Source: DATGQT01 sp035304085 (lineage in GTDB: Bacteria; Bacteroidota; Rhodothermia; Rhodothermales; Rubricoccaceae). Taken from it: a stretch of DNA of 19,000 bases. The stretch lies in assembly GCA_035304085.1 (NCBI GenBank), contig DATGQT010000167.1, positions 1 through 19,000 of the forward strand, in the 5' to 3' direction. This document shows, one piece after another, positions 1 through 8,776 of the stretch; positions within the stretch are counted from its first letter, which is position 1; each line of letters begins with the position of its first letter. Position numbers and translations under genes: made by a program. The notes under the pieces were generated by a model. It was not told the origin of the DNA, did not search any database, and worked only from the letters and a program-made list of their open reading frames with translations.

Positions 1-57
1 CACGGGCGACGGGCACGTCGAGGCGCGGCGGGTCTCGATAGTGCGGTAGGCGGTCCC

Positions 58-684
58 CTACCCCACCCTGCCCGCCGCGATCCGCCGCACCGTCGCCGCG
101 TCCACGGCTCCCTCGCGGAGGACGACGGCCTCACCGTCCACCACGCGCACCACCGTCGAGGGCACGCCGGCCAGGGGGGCGCCGGCGTCCACGGCGAGGT
201 CCACGGCGTCCAGCAGGCGCACGTCCACGTCGGCGAAGGCGACGGGCGGCGGGGCGCCGGCGGGGTTGGCCGAGGTGGAGACGAGGGGGGTTTGGCACGT
301 TGCAATAACGGCCCGGCAGAACGGGTCCGTCGTCCGCCGCACGCCGACGAGCCCCTCGGGCCCCACGAGGCCGGGCGGCGCGCCGGGGCCAGCCTCGAAC
401 AGGATCGTCAGCGGCGCCCCGGCGGCCATGAGCCGGTCGTGGACGTCGGTCAGCCCGGCGAGCCAGGCGGCCACGCGCGCCCAGTCGTCCGTCAGCGCGA
501 GCACGGGCCGGCCGGCGTCGCGCCCCTTGAGGGCGCGGACGCGGTCCAGCGCCCCCGCCGCGAAGGCATCGCCGCCGAGGCCGTAGACCGTCTCCGTCGG
601 GTAGAGCAGCACGCCACCGCGGGCGACGACCGCCGCGGCTTCGCGCACGCCCGCCGCGTCCGTGCCGACGACCGGGGCGCTCAC
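58..684 (-). CDS. L-threonylcarbamoyladenylate synthase (Sua5/YrdC/YwlC family)
   Basis: This cytosolic enzyme makes threonylcarbamoyl-AMP from threonine, bicarbonate and ATP, the first step of the t6A modification at position 37 of ANN-decoding tRNAs. The 208-residue product carries the family signatures in order: YPTETVYGLG (residues 28-37), the basic KGRDAGRP segment (53-60), STSANPAG (136-143) and PSTVVRV (175-181), followed by LREGAV near the end. The length fits the short TsaC/YrdC type; there is no extra C-terminal Sua5 domain. The start is GTG at 682-684, which overlaps the TGA stop of the upstream GWxTD gene as GTGA, so translation is probably coupled and the two genes co-transcribed. 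The stop is TAG at 58-60. The family call is firm. Whether to name it tsaC, sua5 or ywlC cannot be settled from sequence alone. Confidence 0.93.
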   Translation of the reverse strand: MSAPVVGTDAAGVREAAAVVARGGVLLYPTETVYGLGGDAFAAGALDRVRALKGRDAGRPVLALTDDWARVAAWLAGLTDVHDRLMAAGAPLTILFEAGPGAPPGLVGPEGLVGVRRTTDPFCRAVIATCQTPLVSTSANPAGAPPPVAFADVDVRLLDAVDLAVDAGAPLAGVPSTVVRVVDGEAVVLREGAVDAATVRRIAAGRVG

Positions 685-2087
685 CTTTGCAGCATCTGCT
701 CCCAGTTGGGCGCCGTGACCTCGCCCGTCACCGTCGAGTGGATGAGGTCATACTCCCCGAGCCCCTCGCGGTCGGCGAAGACGAAGACGGCGCTGCCGTG
801 CCCGGGGATGTTCTCGTAGGTCCAGATCTCGTGGGGCACGAGCTGCTGGTCGAACGGCCGGGGGTCCACCTGCGCGGGGTAGCCGTAGCGGAGGAGGACG
901 CGGCCGCGGTCGACCTCGTACCCCTCGCGGAAGGGCGTGGCGTAGCGCTCGTCGGCGTAGCGGAGGCGCTCGTAGAAGTCCCTGCGCGCCTGGTTCTCCG
1001 AGGGGTCGCTGTCGGTGTCGCGGCGGCGCCAGAACGCGGCGAGCCACGCGCGCTTGGCCTCGAGGTCGGCGAGCTGGCGCATCTGCGCGAGCTCCTGCTG
1101 CGTGGCGATGACGGCGGCGTGGCGGAGGTTCGCCTCCACCTCCTCCTCGCTCATGATGGCGTAGAGGCTGGCCTCGTAGCCCTCGTCGGCGCCCACGGCC
1201 GCCGCCGGCCGCTCGACGTCGGGGTTGTACACGTAGAACCGCTTGGTCTGCTCGGCCAGCGCCTCGTTGTTCTCGTCGAGGAAGACGAGGTGGAGGAAGT
1301 ACGAGCCGGTCGGGAGGTCGTCGACGTCGAAGCTGCCCACGAGCACGTCGGGGTCGCGGACGGCCCGGGCGCCGCGCCGCTGGTGGCCTTCGATGGGGTC
1401 GGGCCGGCCGGACTCGCTGAGGAAGGCGAAGAGGGTGTACTGCTGCTGGTCGGTCGCCCCGGGCAGCCCGTACGCCTCGGCGTAGTAGAAGAGGCGGTCC
1501 TGGTCGCTGCCGAAGAGGGCGCCGGGGTTGGGGACGACGACGAGGCCGTTCTTGTAGAACCGGGCGTCGGCCTCCCCCTCGCGGATGCTCGAGGCGAGCG
1601 TGACGCCCGAGACCGTCGCGTGCCCCTCCTGCACGAAGTCGGGGGCGGTCAGCTCGACGCTGAGCCGGAGCTCGTCGCGGTCGCCCTCGGGGGGCACCGT
1701 GAGGTCGAGGGTGTACTCGCCCGGGGGCACGGCCGTGCGGAACAGCTCGACGAAGTACTGCCCGTCGCCGAGCGCGCTCGTGTCGGCGACGGCGAAGCGG
1801 AGGGCGGCGGACTCCTCGAGGACGGGCTCGGCGCTGGCGCCGGCGGGCGCGGCGGCGGAGATGGGCCGGAGCGCGATCTCGACGGGGAGCGCGGCCACGA
1901 GCTGCGAGTCCTCGGTCACGTACGAGAGCGACGACGCGCCGACGGAGAGGTAGAGCTCGAGCATGGCCTCGTCCTCGGTGTAGAGGAAGGCGGCGTAGTC
2001 GAGGTCGAGGTCTACGGGGAGCTCCTGGGCGGCGGCGCCCCGGCCTAGACCGAGCGCGACGAGCGCGATGAGGGACCAGCGGGACAT
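681..2087 (-). CDS. Secreted GWxTD domain-containing protein
   Basis: The product has 468 residues and starts at ATG 2085-2087. The N-terminus MSRWSLIALVALGLGRGAAA is a classical Sec signal peptide, with likely cleavage after AAA before QELP. Residues about 25-290 are beta-rich and unassigned. The C-terminal third (about 345-468) matches the GWxTD domain seen in Bacteroidota and Acidobacteriota: WLAAFWRRRDTD (348-359), GYEVDRGRVLLRYGYP (389-404, a variant of the GW-x-TDRG-x-V core) and EIWTYE (420-425). Here the eponymous W and T are replaced by Y and V. The function of the family is unknown; the signal peptide places it in the envelope. The open frame continues upstream to 4109, but that part is antisense to pckA and has no signal peptide logic, so the start at 2087 is preferred. 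It is coupled by a GTGA overlap to the downstream threonylcarbamoyl-AMP synthase. Confidence 0.88.
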   Translation of the reverse strand: MSRWSLIALVALGLGRGAAAQELPVDLDLDYAAFLYTEDEAMLELYLSVGASSLSYVTEDSQLVAALPVEIALRPISAAAPAGASAEPVLEESAALRFAVADTSALGDGQYFVELFRTAVPPGEYTLDLTVPPEGDRDELRLSVELTAPDFVQEGHATVSGVTLASSIREGEADARFYKNGLVVVPNPGALFGSDQDRLFYYAEAYGLPGATDQQQYTLFAFLSESGRPDPIEGHQRRGARAVRDPDVLVGSFDVDDLPTGSYFLHLVFLDENNEALAEQTKRFYVYNPDVERPAAAVGADEGYEASLYAIMSEEEVEANLRHAAVIATQQELAQMRQLADLEAKRAWLAAFWRRRDTDSDPSENQARRDFYERLRYADERYATPFREGYEVDRGRVLLRYGYPAQVDPRPFDQQLVPHEIWTYENIPGHGSAVFVFADREGLGEYDLIHSTVTGEVTAPNWEQMLQR

Positions 2088-2115
2088 CGGGGTAGGGGAA
2101 GGATGCGGGGAGGCG

Positions 2116-2123
2116 GAAGCGTA
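2116..2123 (-). promoter_or_regulatory. Possible -7/-10 box TACGCTTC for the GWxTD gene
   Basis: The minus strand reads TACGCTTC, 28 bases before the ATG, and a TTTA lies 19 bases further upstream. It resembles the Bacteroidota TAnnTTTG box in degenerate form and recurs before other genes here. TATCTTTC at 2138-2145 on the same strand is an alternative. Confidence 0.35.
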
Positions 2124-2167
2124 CGGCGCCGCGGGGGAAAGATAAAGGCCCTCGTCGGGGGATGAAT

Positions 2168-2221
2168 GGGGAAGGGGTGGAGGGGACGGGGTGAGGGGAA
2201 GGGGTGGAGCGGATGGGGGGA
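2168..2221. repeat. G-rich 27-bp tandem duplication
   Basis: Two adjacent 27-bp units start at 2168 and 2195, both opening with GGGGAAGGGGTGGAG and differing at a few bases. They continue into more G-runs up to about 2239. Every G is on the plus strand, with many runs of four or more, so the tract could form G-quadruplex DNA. It lies in the 264-bp divergent gap between the GWxTD gene and pckA. No gene is visible in the gap. Confidence 0.75.
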
Positions 2222-2308
2222 GAGGAGGGGATGGAGGGGAACTTCTCCGGCCTCGCGTGTCGCACCCTCTCCCGGCGAACTTCGCGGATCCGACAAGTAC
2301 AGGGGGAT

Positions 2309-2316
2309 TAACTTCT
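2309..2316 (+). promoter_or_regulatory. Possible -7/-10 box TAACTTCT for pckA
   Basis: TAACTTCT lies 35 bases before the pckA ATG and fits TAnnTT. No matching upstream element is evident, so this is only a candidate. Confidence 0.25.
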
Positions 2317-2351
2317 CCTCTCTTTCCCACTCCAGGCCTGCCCCCGTCCCC

Positions 2352-3959
<1,608 letters not shown>

Positions 3960-3979
3960 CGGCGCGACCGGCTCCCGCG

Positions 3980-4025
3980 AGCGCGGCGGCCCTCCCTGCT
4001 CGAGGAGGGGCCGCCGCGCTTTTTT
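3980..4025 (+). terminator. Intrinsic terminator of pckA
   Basis: The arm GCGCGGCGGCCCTCC and the arm GGAGGGGCCGCCGCGC pair with a single bulge around a short loop, and six T follow at 4020-4025. It begins 20 bases after the pckA stop. This is the only classical hairpin plus T-run in the window. Confidence 0.9.
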
Positions 4026-4060
4026 CTCCGTCTTCGCCAACGGGCGGGGCCAGGCGGTGG

Positions 4061-4068
4061 TACGCTGT
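4061..4068 (+). promoter_or_regulatory. Possible -7/-10 box TACGCTGT for the lipoprotein gene
   Basis: TACGCTGT lies 43 bases before the ATG at 4112 and just after the pckA terminator, so the following gene needs its own promoter. The hexamer TACGCT is the same as before the GWxTD gene. Confidence 0.35.
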
Positions 4069-4111
4069 GGCTCCCCTCTCCATTCCTCACCTCTAGCCAC
4101 TCCGCACACCT

Positions 4112-4978
4112 ATGTACGCCCATCCCCTCCGCCCCTCCCGCCTCGCCCTCTCGCTCTGCGTCCTCCTCGCCACGGCGCTCACCGCCTGCGACACCGAGGA
4201 CACCGACGACGTCGACGGCACCCCCATCACCGACGTCCTCGCTGCCGTCACCGTCGACGGCGAGGAGGCCGACTTCGTCAACGCGTCGTTCCCCGAGGAG
4301 GGCTCCGGCGAGGCCCCGACCGTCTCCGGCGGCGACGAGATCGTCCGCGGCGGCTCCCTCCTCCTCACCGTCGAGGCCCCCGAGGGCGCCGACGCCCTCC
4401 TCCTCGGGCTCTCCGGTGACTACGGCGGGCACTTCCACGCCGACATCACGAGCCGGATCATCACGGTCGTCGTGACGAGCGAGGCCGACGCCGACCTCGG
4501 CTCGTTCACCCTCCTCATCGCAACCGAGGAGGACGGCGAGGTCAGCGAGATCGTCCGCCACACCGTCACGGTCAACACGCAGGCCGGCACCTCGGACCAG
4601 CTCCAGGTCAGCCTCAACTGGAACGCCCCCGTCGACCTCGACCTCCACCTCGAGACCCCCGACGGCGTGGACATCTACTGGGGCAACACGTCGGACGCCA
4701 CCGGCGGCGAGCTCGACCTCGACTCCAACGCCGGCTGCGAGCTCGACCGCGTCGACAACGAGAACATCACCTGGGGCGACGACGAGACGCCGCCCTCCGG
4801 CGAGTACGTCGTCCGCGTCGACCTCTGGTCCGCGTGCGGCCACGACGACCCGATCCCGTTCGTCGTGACCGTCAACCGCCACGGCGACGTCGACACGTTC
4901 ACCGGCACGTTCGACCCGGACGACGCGGACCAGGGCGGCGCCTTCGACGGCCGGGAGATCACGACGTTCTCGTTCTGA
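4112..4978 (+). CDS. Surface lipoprotein with C-terminal YfaP-like (DUF2135-like) domain
   Basis: The product has 288 residues. The N-terminus is a lipoprotein signal with lipobox LTAC (C26 acylated), followed by an Asp/Glu-rich stretch. Residues about 40-155 form a beta-rich, strongly acidic segment of unknown type. Residues about 163-288 resemble the YfaP/DUF2135 domain: VDLDLHLETPDG (174-185), a GG-x-LDLD segment (198-204), ENITW (217-221) and a PSG-EYVVRVDLWS strand (228-240). Those families are thought to be extracytoplasmic, but no biochemical role is established. Cys209 and Cys242 could form a disulfide. The excess of Asp and Glu suits a saline habitat. The gene stands alone, between the pckA terminator and a convergent minus-strand operon. 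The lipoprotein call is firm; the domain name rests on pattern recall. Confidence 0.85.
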   Translation: MYAHPLRPSRLALSLCVLLATALTACDTEDTDDVDGTPITDVLAAVTVDGEEADFVNASFPEEGSGEAPTVSGGDEIVRGGSLLLTVEAPEGADALLLGLSGDYGGHFHADITSRIITVVVTSEADADLGSFTLLIATEEDGEVSEIVRHTVTVNTQAGTSDQLQVSLNWNAPVDLDLHLETPDGVDIYWGNTSDATGGELDLDSNAGCELDRVDNENITWGDDETPPSGEYVVRVDLWSACGHDDPIPFVVTVNRHGDVDTFTGTFDPDDADQGGAFDGREITTFSF

Positions 4979-5022
4979 GCGCGTCGCCCCGGCGCCCTCC
5001 GGGGTTCCGAGACGCTCGGGTG

Positions 5023-5049
5023 GGGGCTCGGCCGCACGGGCCGGGCCCC
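5023..5049. terminator. GC-rich hairpin between convergent genes
   Basis: GGGGCTCGGCC pairs with GGCCGGGCCCC (11 bp, one G-U wobble in the plus-strand RNA) around a 5-base loop. It lies in the 78-bp gap between two convergent stop codons and could end transcripts from both sides. There is no T-run, only GTCTTCGTC after it. Confidence 0.5.
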
Positions 5050-5056
5050 GTCTTCG

Positions 5057-6331
5057 TCACCCCAAGATGGCCGCCAGCACGATGGCGAGCGTGAGGCCGA
5101 GCGCGAGGACCGCGAACCCGTAGAGCCACCCGAGGACGAGCGCCTTGAGCCCGGTCTTCACCCAGCCCTGCCCGTAGACCCGCTTCTGCGCGACGAAGAA
5201 GTAGACCGGCAGCAGGACGAGGAGCACCTGCGCGGCCGTCCCCGCCCACGCCGCCCCCCCGCTGAAGCCGAGGAGCACGGCGACGAGCGCGAAGACGAGG
5301 AACGCGAACGCGTGCGTGTGCAGCGCGAAGACGAGGTGCTCGCTGTAGTACCAGTCCCGCCGGACGTAGACCAGCTTGAGCAGGAGGGCGAAGAACGGCA
5401 GGAGGAGGAACATCACCGTCGGCATCTGGCCGAGGGCGGCGCGCCCGAAGTCGGCCGCGGCCGAGGCCACCTCGTTGCCCGTCCGCGCCGTCTGCATCCG
5501 CTCTACGGCCTCGCTCCTGGGCAGCCAGCTGGGGAGTCCCACGTTGATGTCGGGCCGCGGCCCCGGGAAGATGAGCTCGGCGGCCCGGTCGAGGTCGCCG
5601 GCGCGGATGAGGCTGTCGGGCGGCCACGTCGCGAGGAGGTCGCGCTCCCACGCGAGCCGCCGGCGGCGGCGCGGCGCGGTGCCCTCCCGGAGGTCCGCCA
5701 GCTCCTCCTCGACCTCGGCCAGCGCCTCCTCCGTCGCTTCGAGGCCTGGAACGTCCTCTCCCAGCCCCGAGGTGACGCCCGGCCCCTCGGGCTTGAAGGC
5801 GGCCAGCACCTCGCGCAGGGAGTCGGCGAGCTGCATCTGCCGCACCTCTTCGAGTTGCAGCGCCGCGAGCGCCGAGTCCAGCGCCGCGATCCGGTCGGCG
5901 ACGGCGACGGTGGTGTCGGCCTCCGCGTCGCCCTGGCCCATGAACTCGCCCAGCTTCGAGACGGGGTCGAGGGCCGCCAGGAGGAAGAAGAAGAAGAGCG
6001 TGGCGGTGAGGTAGAGCCGGAGCGGGCGGAGGTAGCGGACGCGCCGCCCGGCGAGGTACTCCTGCGTCAGCCGGCCCGGCCGGAAGAGCAGCGGGACCAG
6101 CGAGTTCCACAGCCGCCCGTCCACCCCGAAGTACTCGACGAGCGACTCCCCGACGAACCGGTGGACGGGCTGCCGGAGCGGGGCGTTCTCCTGCCCGCAG
6201 CGGGCGCAGTAGTCCACCACGACGTCGCCCCCGCAGTTCGGGCAGACCACCGGGGGGGCCTCTTCCTCGGGCTCCTGGGTCAGCGGAGCGACGGGCGACG
6301 GGAGGGTCGGGGCGTCGTCGGGCACGGCCAT
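5057..6331 (-). CDS. DUF3667 zinc-ribbon membrane protein
   Basis: The product has 424 residues. A zinc ribbon near the N-terminus (C30, C33, C42, C45; CPNCGG then YCARCGQ) is followed by the conserved LVEYFGVDGRLWNSLVPLLFRPGRL segment (64-88) and RPLRLYLTATLFFFFLLAAL, as in DUF3667 proteins of Bacteroidota. I count five hydrophobic helices: about 103-121, 304-323, 337-356, 366-382 and 397-423. Between helices 1 and 2 lies a soluble stretch of about 180 residues, part of it Glu/Leu-rich and probably coiled coil (about 145-215). The function is unknown. I chose ATG 6329-6331, 22 bases after the phosphoesterase stop; an in-frame GTG at 6368-6370 would overlap that gene by 17 bases and add 13 residues. 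It is the last gene of the minus-strand array. Confidence 0.85.
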   Translation of the reverse strand: MAVPDDAPTLPSPVAPLTQEPEEEAPPVVCPNCGGDVVVDYCARCGQENAPLRQPVHRFVGESLVEYFGVDGRLWNSLVPLLFRPGRLTQEYLAGRRVRYLRPLRLYLTATLFFFFLLAALDPVSKLGEFMGQGDAEADTTVAVADRIAALDSALAALQLEEVRQMQLADSLREVLAAFKPEGPGVTSGLGEDVPGLEATEEALAEVEEELADLREGTAPRRRRRLAWERDLLATWPPDSLIRAGDLDRAAELIFPGPRPDINVGLPSWLPRSEAVERMQTARTGNEVASAAADFGRAALGQMPTVMFLLLPFFALLLKLVYVRRDWYYSEHLVFALHTHAFAFLVFALVAVLLGFSGGAAWAGTAAQVLLVLLPVYFFVAQKRVYGQGWVKTGLKALVLGWLYGFAVLALGLTLAIVLAAILG

Positions 6332-6353
6332 GCCCGAAGCTACGAAGGCCGTC

Positions 6354-7184
6354 TCAACCGTCAACGGCACGCACGAAGGCCGCCTCGCGCTCCTTCGCGA
6401 AGCGCCCCGCCGCCGGGTCGTACCGCCGCTCCTCGACGACGAAGCGCCCGGCCTCCACCGTGATCCAGTTGTAGAAGTTCACCTGCCGGTCCGGCCCCCG
6501 CCCGCGCGACGACGTGGCCGTGCCGGCGCTCGCGATGACGATGCGGTGTCCGTCAGGGTTGGCCTCGCTCGGCGGGACGACCTCGACGTGGGCCACGTGG
6601 GACGTGTGGAGGTGGCCGCAGAGGATGAGGTCCACGCCGACGGCGCCGGCGGCTTCGAGGGCGCGGTGGGCGTTCTGCGCCACGTCGTGCGCGCCGAGGG
6701 CCTCGAGCCGGCGCAGGTGGTGGTGGACGACGAGGACGCGGAACGTCCCCGCCGGCTGCGCCTCGAAGAACGCCCGCATCGCGTCGAGGTCGTGCGCGCG
6801 GACCTTGCCGCCCTTGATCGTCCGGCCGTGCGCCGAGTTGAGGCCGAAGGCGGCGAGGCCCGGCCGCGCGAACGCCGGCGTCACGTCGTCGCTGATGAAG
6901 CGGCGGTACCGCGACATCGGGTAGAAGACGCGCTCGAACGGGTTGTGCCACCACGCCCGGACGTCGTGGTTGCCGGGGACGACGAGGACGGGCGCCGAGA
7001 AGGCGTCGAGCATGGCCTTCGCCGCCGTGAACTGGTGCGTCCGCGCCCGCTGCGTGAGGTCGCCGGAGACGACGACGAGGTCCATCCCGGCCGCGTTCAC
7101 CTCGCCCACGAGGGCGTCCACGATCCGGAGGTCGGCGATCCGCCCGAAGTGGACGTCGGAGAGGTGAGCGATCCTGGCGGTCAC
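6354..7184 (-). CDS. Calcineurin-like metallophosphoesterase (CpdA-like)
   Basis: The product has 276 residues and the full metal-binding series of the calcineurin-like superfamily: LSDVHFG (D10, H12), VVSGDLTQ (D42), VVPGNHD (N72, H73), VVHHH (154-156) and CGHLHTS (H191, H193). The D-x-H, GD, GNH and GHxH blocks and the length are those of class III cyclic-nucleotide phosphodiesterase (CpdA)-like proteins. The substrate cannot be read from sequence. No signal peptide is seen, so it is cytosolic. The start is GTG 7182-7184; the conserved fold begins three residues later, so a downstream start is excluded. The first base of the start codon is the edge of a palindromic repeat that fills the gap to the E2 gene, so this gene is probably read through from the PDH operon or has a promoter within E2. 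Confidence 0.92.
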   Translation of the reverse strand: MTARIAHLSDVHFGRIADLRIVDALVGEVNAAGMDLVVVSGDLTQRARTHQFTAAKAMLDAFSAPVLVVPGNHDVRAWWHNPFERVFYPMSRYRRFISDDVTPAFARPGLAAFGLNSAHGRTIKGGKVRAHDLDAMRAFFEAQPAGTFRVLVVHHHLRRLEALGAHDVAQNAHRALEAAGAVGVDLILCGHLHTSHVAHVEVVPPSEANPDGHRIVIASAGTATSSRGRGPDRQVNFYNWITVEAGRFVVEERRYDPAAGRFAKEREAAFVRAVDG

Positions 7185-7243
7185 AGGTCGAAGGTCTCGA
7201 GGTCGAAGGCCAGAGGACTATTGACTTTCAGACCTTCGACCTG
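7184..7243. repeat. Palindromic intergenic element, copy 1
   Basis: CAGGTCGAAGGTCT (7184-7197) and AGACCTTCGACCTG (7230-7243) are perfect 14-bp inverted repeats around 32 bases. Inside, AGGTCGAAGG recurs at 7185 and 7200. The stretch 7187-7243 aligns with the reverse complement of 9771-9829 at about 50 of 59 columns, including the shared core CAGAGGACT. It fills the gap between the E2 stop and the phosphoesterase start. As RNA it would form a hairpin between the two genes. Confidence 0.85.
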
Positions 7244-7248
7244 AGACG

Positions 7249-8691
7249 TCAGAGCAGCATCAGCATCGGCTCTTCGAGGAACCGCTTGACGTCGGCGAGG
7301 AAGGCGGCGCCGGTGGCGCCGTCGACGACGCGGTGGTCGCAAGAGAGCGTCACCTTCATCCGCTTGCCGGCCACCAGCTCGCCGTCGTGCACCACCGGCA
7401 CGTCGCGGATGGCGCCGATGGCGAGGATGCACGCGTTGGGCGGGTTGATGATGGCCGTGAACTCCTCGATCCCGAACATCCCGAGGTTGCTCGTGGTGAA
7501 CGTCGAGCCCTCCCAGTCGGGCGGCTGGAGCTGGCGGTTGCGGGCGCGCTCGGCCAGCGCCTGCGTCTCCTCGGCGATCTCGGCGAGCCCCTTCCGGTCC
7601 GGGTTCCGTACCACGGGCGTCACGAGGCCGTCCTCGATGGCGACGGCGACGGCGACGTGGACCTCGTGGTGGCGGCGCATCTCGTTCTGCTCCTCCACCC
7701 ACGAGCTGTTGACGGCGGGGTGCAGCCGGAGCGCGACGGCGCACGCCTTCGTGATGAGGTCGTTGAACGAGATCCTGGTGCGGCCCTGCGCCTCGGCCAC
7801 CTCGTTGAGCTGCCGGCGGAAGTCCACCGCCCGCGCCATGTCCACGTCCACCGTGAGGTAGAAGTGGGGCGCGGTGAACTTGCTCTGGGCGAGGCGCCGG
7901 GCGATGGTCTTCCGCATCTGGGAGATCGGCACCGCCTCGTAGGCGCCCTCCTCGAGGGCGGGCGCGGCGGGGCGCGCGGGGGCCGTCGGGCGCGCGGGCA
8001 CCTCGGCCGAGCGCGGCGCCTCGGCCGGGGCGGCAGGCCGGGCGGCGGGCGCCTTCCCTTCGAGCGCCGCCTCCACGTCGCGCTTGACGATGCGGCCCTC
8101 GGGGCCGGTGCCGGCGAGGGTGCGGAGGTCTAGCCCCCGCTCCTGCGCCATCCGGCGGGCGAGCGGCGAGGCCTTGATCCGCCCCTCGTCCGCGCCCCCG
8201 TCCTGCGCGGCGGGCTCAGCCACGGGGGCGGCCTCCGTCGCGGGCGCAGCGGCGCCGTCCCCCCCGGAGGGCGCGGCCGGCCCGGCCGTCGGCACCGTCG
8301 CGCCCTCGTTGCGGTCGGCCTCCGCGGGGGTGTCGGCCACCTCGCCGGGCGCGCCGTCCTCCTCACGCGAGGGCTCGGCCGGCGGGGCAGCCTGTTCCTC
8401 CGCTGCGCCGTCGCCGCCGCCGTACTTCGCCAGCACGTCGTCCGGGCTCTCGCCGGCCTTGCCGAGGACGGCGATGAGGCCGCCGATGGGGACGCTCGCC
8501 CCCTCGGGCACCACCCGCTTCAGGAGCACGCCGTCGTCGTAGACCTCGAGGTCCATCGTGGCCTTGTCCGTCTCGACCTGGGCGATGACGTCGCCGGCGG
8601 AGACCTCGTCCCCCTCGTTGGCGAGCCACGCGACGAGGACGCCCTCCTCCATCGTGTCGCTCATCTTGGGCATTTCGACGGCGATAGCCAT
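7249..8691 (-). CDS. pdhC: Pyruvate dehydrogenase E2, dihydrolipoyl acetyltransferase
   Basis: The E2 core of the pyruvate dehydrogenase complex transfers acetyl groups from lipoyl-lysine to CoA. The 480-residue protein has one N-terminal lipoyl domain (about 1-78) with the lipoylated K43 in ETDKATMDLE. A long Ala/Pro/Glu linker follows, then a peripheral-subunit-binding domain (about 172-210; ASPLARRMAQERG and GTGPEGRIVKRDV), a second Pro/Ala linker, and the catalytic domain (about 250-480). The catalytic motif CDHRVVDG is at 451-458 (H453, D457). ATG 8689-8691 is chosen because it opens directly into the lipoyl domain; the frame extends to 8766 but only through a repeat array. Its E1 partners lie upstream on the same strand, which favours pyruvate over 2-oxoglutarate as substrate. 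E3 is not present nearby. Confidence 0.95.
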   Translation of the reverse strand: MAIAVEMPKMSDTMEEGVLVAWLANEGDEVSAGDVIAQVETDKATMDLEVYDDGVLLKRVVPEGASVPIGGLIAVLGKAGESPDDVLAKYGGGDGAAEEQAAPPAEPSREEDGAPGEVADTPAEADRNEGATVPTAGPAAPSGGDGAAAPATEAAPVAEPAAQDGGADEGRIKASPLARRMAQERGLDLRTLAGTGPEGRIVKRDVEAALEGKAPAARPAAPAEAPRSAEVPARPTAPARPAAPALEEGAYEAVPISQMRKTIARRLAQSKFTAPHFYLTVDVDMARAVDFRRQLNEVAEAQGRTRISFNDLITKACAVALRLHPAVNSSWVEEQNEMRRHHEVHVAVAVAIEDGLVTPVVRNPDRKGLAEIAEETQALAERARNRQLQPPDWEGSTFTTSNLGMFGIEEFTAIINPPNACILAIGAIRDVPVVHDGELVAGKRMKVTLSCDHRVVDGATGAAFLADVKRFLEEPMLMLL

Positions 8692-8719
8692 GTCCGTTGT
8701 CAGTTGTCCGTTGTCAGTG
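8692..8719. repeat. 14-bp tandem duplication at the E2 start
   Basis: GTCCGTTGTCAGT(T/G) occurs twice in a row (8692-8705 and 8706-8719), ending flush against the E2 start codon. The E2 leader on the minus strand is therefore made of repeat sequence and has no Shine-Dalgarno. It shares the GTCCGT word, in inverted sense, with the neighbouring CCACGGA array. Confidence 0.85.
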
Positions 8720-8748
8720 GATGGAGGAGCCCGCACCGTGCCGCGGCC

Positions 8749-8776
8749 CCACGGACCACGGACCACGGACCACGGA
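8749..8776. repeat. (CCACGGA)4 heptamer array
   Basis: Four perfect head-to-tail copies of CCACGGA (minus strand TCCGTGG) end exactly at the TAG stop of E1-beta (8777-8779). In the transcript, these UCCGUGG units can pair imperfectly with the two ACAACGGAC units before E2, giving alternative hairpins across the junction. Such short heptamer arrays resemble the intergenic short tandem repeats known from other bacteria. Confidence 0.9.

Noticed and set aside
1..57. A gene end in the first 57 bases
   Set aside because: The stretch is too short to show any domain or a convincing terminator; nothing can be supported.
687..2048. A 453-codon plus-strand open frame
   Set aside because: It is antisense to the GWxTD gene and has no recognisable domain or signal peptide.
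8749..8776. The heptamer array as a CRISPR
   Set aside because: Units are 7 bp with no spacers, and no cas genes are present.
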